The notes under the pieces were generated by a model. The model worked only from the letters and a program-made list of their open reading frames with translations. It made no database searches and was not told the origin of the DNA. Shown piece by piece: positions 1 to 10,374 of a DNA stretch of 64,000 bases. Source of the stretch: Cunninghamia lanceolata. Taxonomy: Eukaryota > Streptophyta > Pinopsida > Cupressales > Cupressaceae. The position numbers and the translations under genes were made by a program. Positions within the stretch are counted from its first letter, which is position 1; the number at the start of each line of letters is the position of its first letter. The stretch spans positions 2,480,001-2,544,000 of the forward strand of contig BSBN01000334.1 of NCBI GenBank assembly GCA_027924645.1, written 5' to 3'.

Positions 1-1486
1 GAAACAAGGCCCATGGCGTCTCTACACCACACGAACTTCTCTATGCTCACGGACTTGGTCAATGAATCTACAACATTCTCCTGAGTATCTACCTTCTTCA
101 GCTCAATCTCTCCATTTTCAACCAACTCTTAGACAAAGTGATACTAAACATAAATATGCTTAGTTTGAGCATGATACATGGGATTCTTAGCCAAACAGAT
201 AGCACTCTGGCTATCACAATCAATCTGAATGGTCCTGCAATCAAAACCAATACCTATACACAATCTCCTCAACCAAAGTGCCTCCTTAGAGACATGAGTT
301 GCAGCCATATACTCTGCTTCTGTGGTGGACAAAGTAACTGTGGGCTGCCTCTTACTCATCCAACTCACTGCACCTCCAAACAGAGTAAACACATAGCCAC
401 TAGTGGACCTTCAACTATCCAAGTCACTTGCCTAATCTGCATCAGCAAAACCTTGTATGTCTAAAGATTTATTAGCACTATCAGTACTAGAATAAACCAA
501 ACAATTATCAGGAGTACCTGCAAGATATTTAAACACCCTCTTCGCATAGTTCCAATGTTGTCTACCAGGGTTAGACATAAATCTTCTCAAAACTCCCACC
601 TCTTGGGCAATATCTGGTCTAGTGCAAACCGTTGCATACATCAAACTCCCTACAACACTAGCATATGGCACATTAGACATATCTTCAAGATCATCCTCAG
701 TCTTTGGACACATATCTAATGAAAGCTTAGTACCAATGGGTAAAGGAAATCTAATTGGATTACAGTCCTGCAAACTAAACCTCTGCAAAATAGTATTCAC
801 ATGCTTTGTGACAACCAAAGATTTCTGTTAACTCTATCCCTCCTGATCTCCATTCCCAAAATATACCTTACAGCATCAAGATCCTTCATCTCAAATGTAC
901 TTGAAAGTTGAGCTTTAAGCTCACTAACCATACCCTTAGTATTGCTGAAAAACATGTCATCAACATACAAAGAAATAACCAGTATAGAATCATCAACACA
1001 ATGAATGTAAACACAATGATCCTTCTCACTTCTAACAAAACCCAATTTCAAGACAAATGAGTCAAACTTTTGATACCACATTCTGGGGGACGGTTGCAAA
1101 CCATCGAGAGACCTCTTTAACCTGCAAACCCAATGTTATTTTCCTTTTACCTCAAAACATGTAGGCTGTTGCATATAAATTTCTTCTTCAAGATCTCCAT
1201 GCAAGAATGCAGTCTTAACATCCATTTGGTCAATCTCCCAATCATAAGCTACAGCAATGGACAAGAGAAATATAATAGAAGTCAATTTAGCAACAAGAGA
1301 TAATATCTCACCAAAATCAACTCCCTCTCTCTGGGAGTAGCCCTTGGCTACTAGTCTAGCCTTGTACTTCTCCAATGACCTGTCTGCTCCAAACTTCTTC
1401 TTGAAGACCCACTTACAACCTATTGCGTTTCTTCCTTTGGGAAAAAGAACAAGATCCCAAAGGGTATTAGAGTCTAAAGCCATCAT
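1..1486 (-). pseudogene. Element A reverse transcriptase and RNase H (broken)
   Basis: The copia RT begins around 1486 with a WVFKKKFG..KARLVAKGYSQ region, then DWEIDQMDVKTAFLHGDLEEEIYM. After one stop near 1134 it continues in the same frame to the catalytic YVDD (LYVDDMFFSN). A frameshift near 820-830 leads into the frame covering 818 down to 1, with the tail (TRPDIAQEVGVL), then RNase H with STTEAEYMA and a KNP..H-TKHI motif. The end, around residues reading KKVDTQENVVDSLTK, matches the usual copia C-terminus. In-frame stops in the RNase H part and the frameshift make it non-functional. Domain identity is clear; exact boundaries are approximate. Confidence 0.92.
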
Positions 1487-1799
1487 CTCCTCCTACATGG
1501 CTAGCAGCCAAGACTCACTATCATCTACAGAAATAGCTTCCCTGTAGGATCTAGGTTCATCTTTAGTACTCAATAAAGCATATACACAACAGAAATCTGG
1601 TGGGCTATACCTGTCAACTGGATTTTGTTGTCTTGTGGATATCCTCAAGGGTGGATTAAGAGACTCTACTCATTCTTCGGCATGATCATCTGTACCAACT
1701 TCTTCTATCACAATAGATTCATCTTCATTAGAACTACTCAAATCTTCTTCTTCTTCTTCACCCCCTAATCCATCATTTTGTTCTTCCTGAGGTTTATCT

Positions 1800-2902
1800 T
1801 GCTACTCTAACTCAAAGTGCACTCTCTTTACCTTTTCATCTTTTTCTTTTGGCTTCTTAGGTTTAGAAATAGCTCTAAGTTCCCTTAAAATAACATCTCT
1901 AGAAAAGATAATCTTGCAGGTTAGTGGATTCCAAAGCTTATAACCTTTCACATTATCACCATATCTAGTGAATGTACATTTTTCAGCCTTTGGATCCAAC
2001 TTAGATCACTTTTCCTTAGGCACATGAACAAAAGCCTCACAACCAAAAACCCTTAAATGTGAAACAAAAGGTTTCCTATATGTCCACACTTCATAAGGTG
2101 TCGAATCAAGAGCCTTACAAGGAGATCTATTTATCAAGTAGCTAGCAGTACACACAACCTCTGCCCAAAAGTATTTATCCAACTATGCATGACTAAGCAT
2201 ACTTCTGGCCCTTTCCATAATTGTTCGGTTCATCCTTTCTACAACACCATTCTATTGTGGTGTATACGGAGTTGTCTTTTGTCTTATTATACCTGTATGC
2301 TTGCAAAACTCATCAAATTCCTTAGAGCAATATTCCCCTCCATTGTCAAATCTTAATATTTTTATCTTTAAACCTGATTGGTCCTCTACTAAGACTTTCA
2401 ATTCCTTAAACTTAGTGAAAACTTTAGATTTATGCTTGATAAAATAAATCCATGTAAATCTGGATACATCATCAATGAAGGTTACAAAATAAAATAATTT
2501 TCTGATAGATTCATTATCCATAGGTCCAAACACATCGGTATGAATAACTTCTAACTTCTCTTTTGCTCTATTGCTTCTTGAAGGAAATGATTTTCTATTT
2601 TGTTTACCAAACACACAATGCTCACAGAAATCAAAGTACTCATCTGAATAAGAGAAACCGTCGAACAAATTTTTATTCTTAATAGTTTTTAATACATTAT
2701 TACTTGTGTGGCCCAATCTACGGTGCCACAACATACATGTATTTTTAGTAGTGGCCTCAAATATATAGGAGGCATTACAAATTGTAGTGGCTTCAAGCTT
2801 AAACAATTTCCTAAATCTCTTCCCTTTCGCTACCACTAGGTTCCCTCTCACCAATCTGCAGCCATGCTTGTTAAATGTCACATGCATTCCCAAATCATTC
2901 AA
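1800..2902 (-). pseudogene. Element A integrase (broken)
   Basis: The integrase has the zinc-binding H-H-C-C region (LWHRRLGHTSNN, CEHCVFGKQ) and then the DDE core: HTDVFGPM for the first Asp, VTFIDDVSRFTW for the second, and RFDNGGEYCSKEF with the Glu. The characteristic TPYTPQ is followed by a stop at about 2250. The C-terminal part (VERMNRT-like, then VFG..A.VHVPKEK, and DPKAEKCTF) is readable to about 1800 with further stops. It joins the upstream protease frame through a frameshift near 2900. An acidic hinge rich in Glu and Ser between integrase and RT occupies about 1500-1800. Confidence 0.92.
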
Positions 2903-3975
2903 CTCGAAACTAAAATTAGATTTCTAGCTAATCCAAGAACATGTAAAACACCAGGGAGGGTTTTAATCCTCCCATCACTGAAACACAACAATACCTTTCC
3001 TTTCCTGACAAACAGATATGTAGAGTTGTCACCAAGGTAGGTATTATCTCCATCATATTCTTCATATGTGGAGAACCATTCCTTATGCGGGGTCATATGA
3101 AATGAGCATCCTGAGTCAATCAACCAGTGATCATTAGTAACAAGATTACGTGCAGAAAGTAAAACTTCTTCACCTGCATTCGAGGACTTATCCGAAGCAC
3201 TCTCCCACTGTTTCTTGGGATTTCTGCACTCCTTCTTTACATGTCCCCTTTTACCGCAGTTCCAACACTTAACTCTGTTCTCTTTACGAGGAGTCTTAGA
3301 CTGGCCCTTGGACTTGTAACTAGCCCCTTTCTGATCTCCTTTAGGTCCTCTTTCCTTAGACCTTCCCCTGACACTAAGAGCATCCCCTGAACTATCTGAA
3401 CTCTTCTTCCTCAATTCCTGTGATAGTAGCACTGAAACAAGAGCATCCAACTTTGGATCCTCAAGGGTAGTAGTGATAGCAATGATAAAATTCTCCTAGG
3501 ACTCAGGTAAAGAACAAAGAAGTAAGATAAATTTATCTTCCTCACTAACCTCAACATCTACTGAATCAAGCTGACTCACTAACAAATTAAAAGAATTTAA
3601 ATGCTCTGCAACTGATTCACCTTCTCGCATTTTCATGGAAAATAATTTTATTTTTAAATAAAGTTTATTTACCATACTCTTGGCTTGATAGATCTCACCC
3701 AACCATTTCCACAACTTGTATGCAGTCTCTTCCTTTATGACATTCAATGGGACAGAGTCTAAAAGACACAACTGGATGGTTCCCCGTGCCTTCTTATGCA
3801 GTCTATCCCACTCATCTTGAGAGACATCGTCAGGCTACTTCCCTTTTTGGACAACCAACAATTGGTTTCTTTCTTCCAACAAATCTTTCATTTTCAACTT
3901 GCACAACTCATACCCCATTCCATTGAACTTCTCAATATCCATTCGAGAGGTTGATGCAATGGTGGATGTAACCAT
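2899..3975 (-). pseudogene. Element A gag, zinc knuckle and aspartic protease (broken)
   Basis: The start is taken at the ATG on the minus strand at 3975, just inside the primer site, because the protein then runs in one frame into the zinc knuckle. The N-terminal half is a UBN2-type copia gag (KLWKWLGEIYQAKSMVNKLYL; CSLPES). It is followed by a CCHC knuckle (CWNCGKRGHVKKEC) and a retropepsin core whose catalytic motif is DSG (WLIDSGCSFHMTPHKEWF). Stops occur at about 3837 and 3495, and the frame ends at 2899 just before the pre-integrase linker. Gag packages RNA into cytoplasmic particles and the protease matures the polyprotein. Confidence 0.92.
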
Positions 3976-4065
3976 AATAACAACACAGGATCTGCAAAAC
4001 AAATGCAACCAAATCTCCCACTGCAGCTACAGCTTCAACACTACCACCCAAGAGTTAAAGCTAGC

Positions 4066-4080
4066 TAGGCTCTGATACGA
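4066..4080 (-). promoter_or_regulatory. Element A primer-binding site (initiator Met tRNA type)
   Basis: On the minus strand the bases next to the LTR read TCGTATCAGAGCC. This is the plant copia primer site (TGGTATCAGAGC), complementary to the 3' end of initiator Met tRNA, with the first bases mutated. It fixes the LTR boundary and the element's orientation. Confidence 0.85.
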
Positions 4081-4082
4081 AA

Positions 4083-5004
4083 TGTTAGAAATGAAAGCAA
4101 CACTACTTGAATGGAAATTTGATTCAATATAAATTTTTGCAATCTTTAACTATGTGTTATTAATAGAGATTGTAACACAGAAACAAAACTATGCTTCACA
4201 GAAATGCAAAATCAAAAATATGAACACATAACACAATGTTTAATGTGGAGAAAACCCTTGTGGGTAAAAAACTCCACACAAGAAAGAGGCCCAATGTTTG
4301 TATTAATCTGAAAAAGATTGTACAATACAACAATACTTCAACTCTCTCCACCTGTCTTCAATTCGACAACATTCTGGCAGCACCTGAGTACCTAAAATCT
4401 ATATTGCAGAAACTAATACATGGAAAATACTTATAGAAACATTTTCTAACTCATCTTAGGCATTCACCTTCTCTCTCCTAAGATTCTACAACCTATAAAC
4501 ATTAATTACCATCTTACAAGCATCTTACACTTGTCCAAAAATAGCCATGCAAAGGTTGGAGGCCCAAGACTAAATCTGGCCTCTTACAACATCTTATGAC
4601 ATGTCCTAACCGTCATAGATTCCACAAAAGAGTATCTTTCCAAGATAGGAACCTTGTGCTAAAAATAGCAAATATACAACTAACATATCCGTCATATGCA
4701 TCATAGAACCACATAATCTTATGACAACTTGTAGCTATCATAGATTTACTCACCAAACATTATGATAGTTTTCATACATGCCAAAAATAGTATATTCCTC
4801 AAGGGAGAATGCCTATCCTCATTTACCATGAGTTTTTACATTTTCCAATAGTAAAAGTCACTTCGCAACTGTTGCCAGTAACTCTGAAATTACAACTGTC
4901 AATGAGACTACCTCATTCCCTTATGGGTAATTACAAATAACAAATAATAAATGGAAAAAATACAATATGGGAATTTACAAGGTTAATGGCACCTTATTCC
5001 AACA
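4083..5004 (-). repeat. Element A 5' LTR, 922 bp
   Basis: The LTR starts TGTTAG next to the primer site and ends TTCCAACA at 5004, giving the canonical TG..CA ends. A shorter homologue (589 bp) lies at 35359-35947 as the 5' LTR of element B. They share the start and the segment around AACCCTTKTGGGTAAAAAAC, but the middle differs in length. The 3' partner of this LTR is outside the window. Confidence 0.88.
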
Positions 5005-5930
5005 CCTGAAAGTTGGGCTTTCAACTCACGGATCATACCCTTCGTATTGCTAAAAAATAACGTGTCATCAACATACAATGCAATGATCAAGATAGAATCA
5101 TAAATACAATGAATGTAATCACAATGATCCTCTTCACTTCTAACAAAACCCAATTTCAACACAAGTGAATCAATTTTTTTGTACCACATTCTTGGGGACT
5201 GTTTCAGAGCATAAAGAGACCTCTACAATCTGCAAACCTAATGTTCTTTCCCTTTTATGTCAAAACCAGTAGGTTGTTGCATGCAAATTTCTTCCTCCAG
5301 ATCTCCATGCAAAAATTTAGTATTAACATTCATTTTCTCTATTTCCCAATCAAAAGCTACAACAATGGATAAGAGAAATCTAAAAGAACTTAATTTAACA
5401 ATAAGAGAAAATTTCATCAAAATCAACTCCCTCTCTGGGGGTAGCCCTTGGCTACCAGTCAAGCCTTGTACTTCTCCAATGAACCATCTACTCCAAGCTT
5501 CTTCTTGAAGACCCACTTGAACCTATGTCCTTTCTTATTTTTGGCAAATGAACAAGATACTAGGTGTTGCAAGAGTTAAAGCCATCATCTCTTCCTGCAT
5601 GGCTAACTACCAAGACTCACTATCATCTGCATGAATAGCTTTCCTATAAGATCTGGGCTTATCGTCAGTACTTAATAAAATAATTACACAATATAAATCT
5701 GGTGGGCTATACCTGTCAACTGGGTTTCGTTGTGTTTTGGATCTTCTCAGAGGTGGAGTAATAGACTCTTCAGGTTCTTCTACATGCTCACCCATACAAA
5801 CTTCTTCTATCACAACAGATTCTTCCTCATTAGAACCTTCACTCGAGTCTTCTTTTGATTCTTCACCTCTTAATCCATCATTATGTTCTTCATAAGGTGC
5901 ATCTTCATGCTCTAATTCAAAATGCACTCT
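5005..5930 (-). pseudogene. Element B reverse transcriptase (partial) and acidic hinge
   Basis: The fragment is cut at 5005 by element A just after RELKAQLS. It contains the YVDD catalytic motif (ALYVDDTLFFSNTKG) and upstream the DWEIEKMNVNTKFLHGDLEEEI block, equivalent to the DWEIDQMDVKTAFLHG block in A. The Asp of the conserved MDV has become Asn. A hinge at about 5607-5927 is rich in Glu and Ser and ends in a NPVDRYSPPDLYC-like stretch that leads into RT. Frameshifts separate the blocks. Confidence 0.87.
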
Positions 5931-5979
5931 CTTCTCCTTTTCTTCTTTTCCTTTGGTTATTCAAATTCTTAAATAACAC

Positions 5980-7407
5980 TAAGTTCCCTAAAAATAATAG
6001 CTCTAGAATAGATAATCTTTCGAGTTAGAGGATTCCAAAGCTTATAACCTTTTACATTATCACCATATCCAATGAAGGTACACTTTTTATATTTTGGATC
6101 CAATTTCTTTCATTTTTCTTTAGGAACATAAACACAAGCCTCATAGCCAAATACTCTTAAATGTGAAGCATAAGGTTTTTTACTTGTCCACATTTCATAA
6201 GGAGTTGAAACAAGAGCCTTACACATAGATCTATTAATCAAGTAGTTTGCAGTACACATAGCTTCTGCCCAAAAAGATTTATTCAATTGTGATTTACTCA
6301 ACATACTTCTGGCTCTTTCCACTATTGTCTGATTCATCCTTTCTTCCACTCCATTCTGTTGTGGCGTATATGGAGTAGCTTTCTATCTAACAATACTTGC
6401 ATGCTTACGTAATTCATCAAATTCCTTAGAACGGTATTCCCCTCCATTATCAAATCTCAAAACCTTTATCTTATAATCTGATTTATTTTCAACTAAGGCT
6501 TTAAATTCTTTAAACTTAGTGAAAACTTTAGATTTTTGATGCATAAAATAAATCTAGGTAAATCTAGAGATATCATCAATGAAGGAAACAACATATCTAG
6601 ATTTTCCAATTGATTCAACATCCACTAGACCAAAAAGATTTGAATGAATAAGTTTCAATTTATCATTAGATTTATTACTACCTAAAGGAAGTGGAGATCT
6701 ATTCTATTTTCCAAGCACACAATATTCACAAAATTTGAAATTCTCATGAGAATAGGATAAACCATATAACAATTTTTTATTTAAAATAGTCTTTAAACCA
6801 GAGTGACTTATGTGGCCCAATCTATAGTGCTACAACATACATGTATTTTTAGTATTAGCCTCAAATGCATAAGAGGCATTACAAATAGTAGTGGCTTATG
6901 CCTTAAATAGAGTTCCCAATCTTTTCCCCTTCACTACCACCAAGTTTCCTCTCACCAATCTACAACCATGCTTATCAAATGTCACATGCATTCGCAAATC
7001 ATTTAACTTTGAAATATAAATCAAATTTGTAGCCAATCTAGGAACATGCAAAACACCAAGGAGGGTTTTAATTCATACATCACTAAAACACAACATTACC
7101 TTCCCTCGTCCAACAATAGGATATGTAGAGTTATCCTTGAGGTACACATTTCCTCCATCATACTTTTCATATGTGGAAAACCATTCTTTATGTAGAGTCA
7201 TGTGGTATGAGCATCCCAAGTTAACCAACCAATGATCATGAGAAACAACATTACATATAGAAAGTAAAACCTCATCACCTACATTTGAAGACTTATTAGT
7301 AGCGGAATCCCATTATTTCTTTAGGTTTCTACATTTCATTTTCACATGTCCTCTCTTTCCACATTTCCAACACTTAACTCTATTCTTCTTTCTAGTAGTC
7401 TTAGAAC
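5980..7407 (-). pseudogene. Element B integrase, protease and zinc knuckle (broken)
   Basis: Reading leftwards from 7407 there is a CCHC knuckle (CWKCGKRGHVKMKC, about 7330-7382), a decayed protease region, a pre-integrase region and the integrase core. The TPYTPQQNGV end at about 6350-6375 is intact here, where A has a stop. The C-terminal piece 6349-6110 (ERMNQTIVERARSML..VFGYEACVYVPKEK) is the longest open part. Many stops interrupt the rest. The block ends at 7407, where element C is inserted about 25 bp from the zinc knuckle. Confidence 0.85.
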
Positions 7408-8497
7408 TGTTGGCAAGAGACATTGTGTGGCTTCATGAGTGTTGTCATTGATGGCAACAAAGTCCATCCCACACATCCGCAGGACTTGGTATGACTATAC
7501 CGAAAGTCATACTGAAGAGTATTTTGGTCTGGTAAGCAAGAATAGAGCATATAGCAAGGTCTGACAATTAGGTCTGGATCTCTCAGAGGAAGTATCTCAG
7601 TAAAGTACAAACTTGGGGAAGTTAAGAGGAGTACCATGACTAATACATTCCAGAGATTGAGCCTCTGGTGATGAAAGAGTGAAAAGATATGAACGCCTAA
7701 GTGTTGGGTTCCTGTTTGGCAGAGTAGACTGAGGAAGAACTGACCGGCAGAGCATCAAATCTTAACCGAGATGAGATATTGATGGTGATCAAGTTTCTTG
7801 AGGGATCATTCATGATTGGTCGACATGATTGATGACTTCTATAAGTATCTCTTTGATACGCATCACTTAGTAAGTAAGGATTCAGCTGACAGACTAGAGT
7901 TTGGGAAAATATTGAGTATTCTAGATGCCAACTAGAAAGATGTTGAAATCCTTGGTGCGGATATATATACCAGATGGATTTCAATGAGAAGGTGTGTGGT
8001 GGGTTGTGAAGTGTGTGAAGAAAAGAAGAATGCAGTGTGGAAGCAATATTATAGGTCCGGTATGTAACAAAACAGCAGCACTAAAGCAGAGGAAGAATGA
8101 AGTGCAGTAGATCAGTATATTGAGCCTAACTGGAACTGAACCTCAGCATATGTGGATGTTTCTCATCAGTTCAGGTACTTGGTTTCTTTCCATAAACTAT
8201 TATAGGCAGTGAGCCTCTTGTGAGCAGTGTACTCGGGTAGTGAGCCCTAATTGGCAAGTGCCATTTTGTACTACCTTATTCTTTTAACAGAGAATATAAT
8301 CTTGGGTTAATCACCCCATGGTTTTTCCCTTAATAGGGTTTTCCACATCAAAATTATTGTGTTATGTGTATTGATTTTATTTCTGCTTTCATGGTTTTAC
8401 ATGTTTATATGATTTGATGATGCACTAGTTGTTAAAGAAGAACATAAAGTTAAAGTAATTAAGATAACTGATTCACCCCCCCTCTCAGTTATCAACA
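7408..8497 (+). repeat. Element C 5' LTR
   Basis: It starts TGTTGGCAAGAG and ends CTCTCAGTTATCAACA. The near-terminal run of C residues followed by CTCTCAGTTATCAACA recurs inverted at 62739. It repeats at 13813-14904 with mostly transition differences. Short minus-strand open frames in both copies are chance readings of the LTR. Confidence 0.9.
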
Positions 8498-8515
8498 ATC
8501 AATATTAGAGCCAAG
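8498..8515 (+). promoter_or_regulatory. Element C primer-binding site
   Basis: Immediately after the LTR the sequence ATATTAGAGCC matches the plant copia primer site (TATCAGAGCC, initiator Met tRNA) with one C-to-T change. It supports plus-strand orientation and a copia origin despite the missing pol. Confidence 0.7.
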
Positions 8516-8562
8516 TTCCTCTGGATAGAGCCTAACAGCTTGAGGAAGATCTAGGAATCTTA

Positions 8563-9686
8563 ATGGATATGTACAGTATGAGGGATCAACTTCAGTCTGC
8601 CCTAGATGATCTTGAGCAATCTCACTCTGAAGTCAATAACCTGAGGGAAAGACTCAAACAAGATGATGATTTCATAAATGAACTCTAGGAAAAACTAAGT
8701 ATCTCAATGAAGAAAAGAAAGGAACTACTTCAACAATTAGCAAGTCAAAGTGAAGCCAATGATACTAATGAAGATCTGAATGAGAAAACCAAGTTATGTG
8801 AGAAACTCTCAAAAGAAGTCATTATGGTAAGACATGAAATGGAATCAGGAGTTATGAAATTCACCCAAGAAATTGAAGAGAAAAGAAAAAGTGAAGTTAA
8901 TCTAAAACAATCTCTCAAGGAGAAGTCAGAAGACTGCCACAAAATGGATAGAATAATCAGGCATCTAGAATCTGATCTTGAAGAAGCTAGACACAATGAA
9001 GAACAACTTGAGAATCAGATAGACACTCTTAAAAGGGATCTTCAAACAACAAATGAATACAAAGACAAATTCAAGATAAGCTCTGCTCAACTTGAAGTTC
9101 TTCTTGAAAGCTAAAAGAGGGTAGATGACAAGCAAGGCTTGGGGTATGAGAAAGGGGAAAGCTCCAGATCCAGTCAGAAGAACTCTGGATCAGGAAATCC
9201 AAGGAACAGGCCCAGAAGACCTTCTGTAAGGCAACCAAATGCTCAAAGATATCCATCCTTCAATGGATACTACTAAAACTGCAATAACTTTGGTCATAAA
9301 GCAAATGAGTGCAGAAGAACAATGAATCAGACTAATTCATCCTTCTCTTAATAGTGTTTTAATTGCAAAAGGTATGGTCACAAATCTAATGAATGTAGAA
9401 ATTTGCAAATAAACAATTCATTCAATGGTAGATGCTTTGCATGCAATAGAATGGGACATATGGCTAATCAATGTAGATCAAGAGGATACCAATCAATATG
9501 CAAAGAAATGTTGTTTGCTACAATTGCATTAGATCCGGTCATATTACCAAATTTTGTAGAAGTAGGAATCAGGACAAAAGGGGTCTGGTGCATCATAATC
9601 AAAACCAAGGCAAAGGAAAAGGAAAAGTGAATGCAGATGAAATTCAAAGGGAGATGAACAAGATTTGGGTGAAGAGAAGTACATAA
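8563..9686 (+). pseudogene. Element C coiled-coil protein with four CCHC zinc knuckles (gag-like, broken)
   Basis: The ATG at 8563 lies only 65 bp inside the LTR. It opens a frame (one TAG near 8689) into a long charged coiled coil (8707-9111) with heptad-like Leu/Glu/Lys spacing. After a stop the same frame shows a basic Ser/Arg/Asn linker and three CX2CX4HX4C knuckles (NCNNFGHKANEC with its first Cys lost, CFNCKRYGHKSNEC, CFACNRMGHMANQC). A fourth (CYNCIRSGHITKFC, about 9520) is in the +1 frame after a frameshift, and that frame runs to 9686. Multiple knuckles and coiled coil fit a Sirevirus gag C-terminal half. The usual UBN2 gag fold is not seen. Probable role: nucleic-acid binding in the particle. 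Confidence 0.75.
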
Positions 9687-10374
9687 AATGTTGGGGATGG
9701 ATCCGCACCAGAATCTGGTGCTGATACTCCTTCTAAAAACTAAAAAGATGAGCTCTGGCTCAGGGGGAGTCATAAAAAGAAAACAATTTCCCCCATCCAG
9801 TCAATTGGTGCCTAAAATTAGCACATGGAAAGTTGCGGATTAAAAGGGCTCTCAGAGAAACATCTAAATAACCCTTGGTAAAGATATGAAAGATCTGCAA
9901 GAAAAGGTTAATCATCAAAGATTAATCTAGTTTGACAATCATCCGGCAAAAGCAGGACCTTAACAGTTAGATCCAGTATAATTCAAAATTGAAATATTTG
10001 GATCTGCAGTTAGATAGAATGATTGGAGAAAGGGAGAGACATTGTAAGTTATCATTCTAGGTGCATCTCAGTGATCCAAAAAGATCTCTCTTAGAACAAA
10101 GAGAACAAGGCAATCGGAATGACTTAAGTTATGCATTTATTGCAATATGGAATTAGGGTTTGCACAGAAATAAAAGAGTTCTTTTGTTCATCATTTGCAC
10201 ATTTGCATTTGAGAAGAAGGAAGAAAGAGCTCTGCAACAAGATTGCTTAAACTCTTTCAAGAATCAACCACATAATTTGATTCAACCAGGGATCTTTTCA
10301 GCTCTTATTGTAAACCCTAGAAGTGTAAAAGGTATTTCTTGCTCTTGAATATCTCTATTTGAATCCTTTGAAAG
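9687..10374 (+). other. Element C spacer between the two ORFs
   Basis: It is non-coding or heavily decayed. It contains a GGGGGAG tract at 9762-9769 and short in-frame fragments rich in Pro/Ser/Lys. No protease or polymerase motif was found on either strand. Confidence 0.5.

Larger units (their letters stand above)
1..5004 (-). mobile_element. Element A: Ty1/copia LTR retrotransposon, 3' end beyond the left border
   Basis: This is a minus-strand copia element. Reading leftwards it has a 5' LTR, an initiator-Met-tRNA type primer site, gag, zinc knuckle, protease, integrase, reverse transcriptase and RNase H. The C-terminal pol tail is still readable at the left border, so the 3' LTR lies outside the window. 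The domain order PR-IN-RT-RH is diagnostic of copia. It is inserted in the reverse transcriptase of a second copy of the same family (element B): at 5004/5005 the LTR end (..CCAACA) abuts B's coding sequence. The coding region has several stops and at least two frameshifts, so this copy is dead. The target duplication cannot be confirmed because the other end is missing. Confidence 0.93.

Noticed and set aside
7401..7984. Minus-strand open frames of 78 and 95 codons, the first repeated at 13815-14042
   Set aside because: They lie within the LTRs of element C, antisense to it; the repetition is due to the LTR pair, and the frames are not kept equally in both copies.
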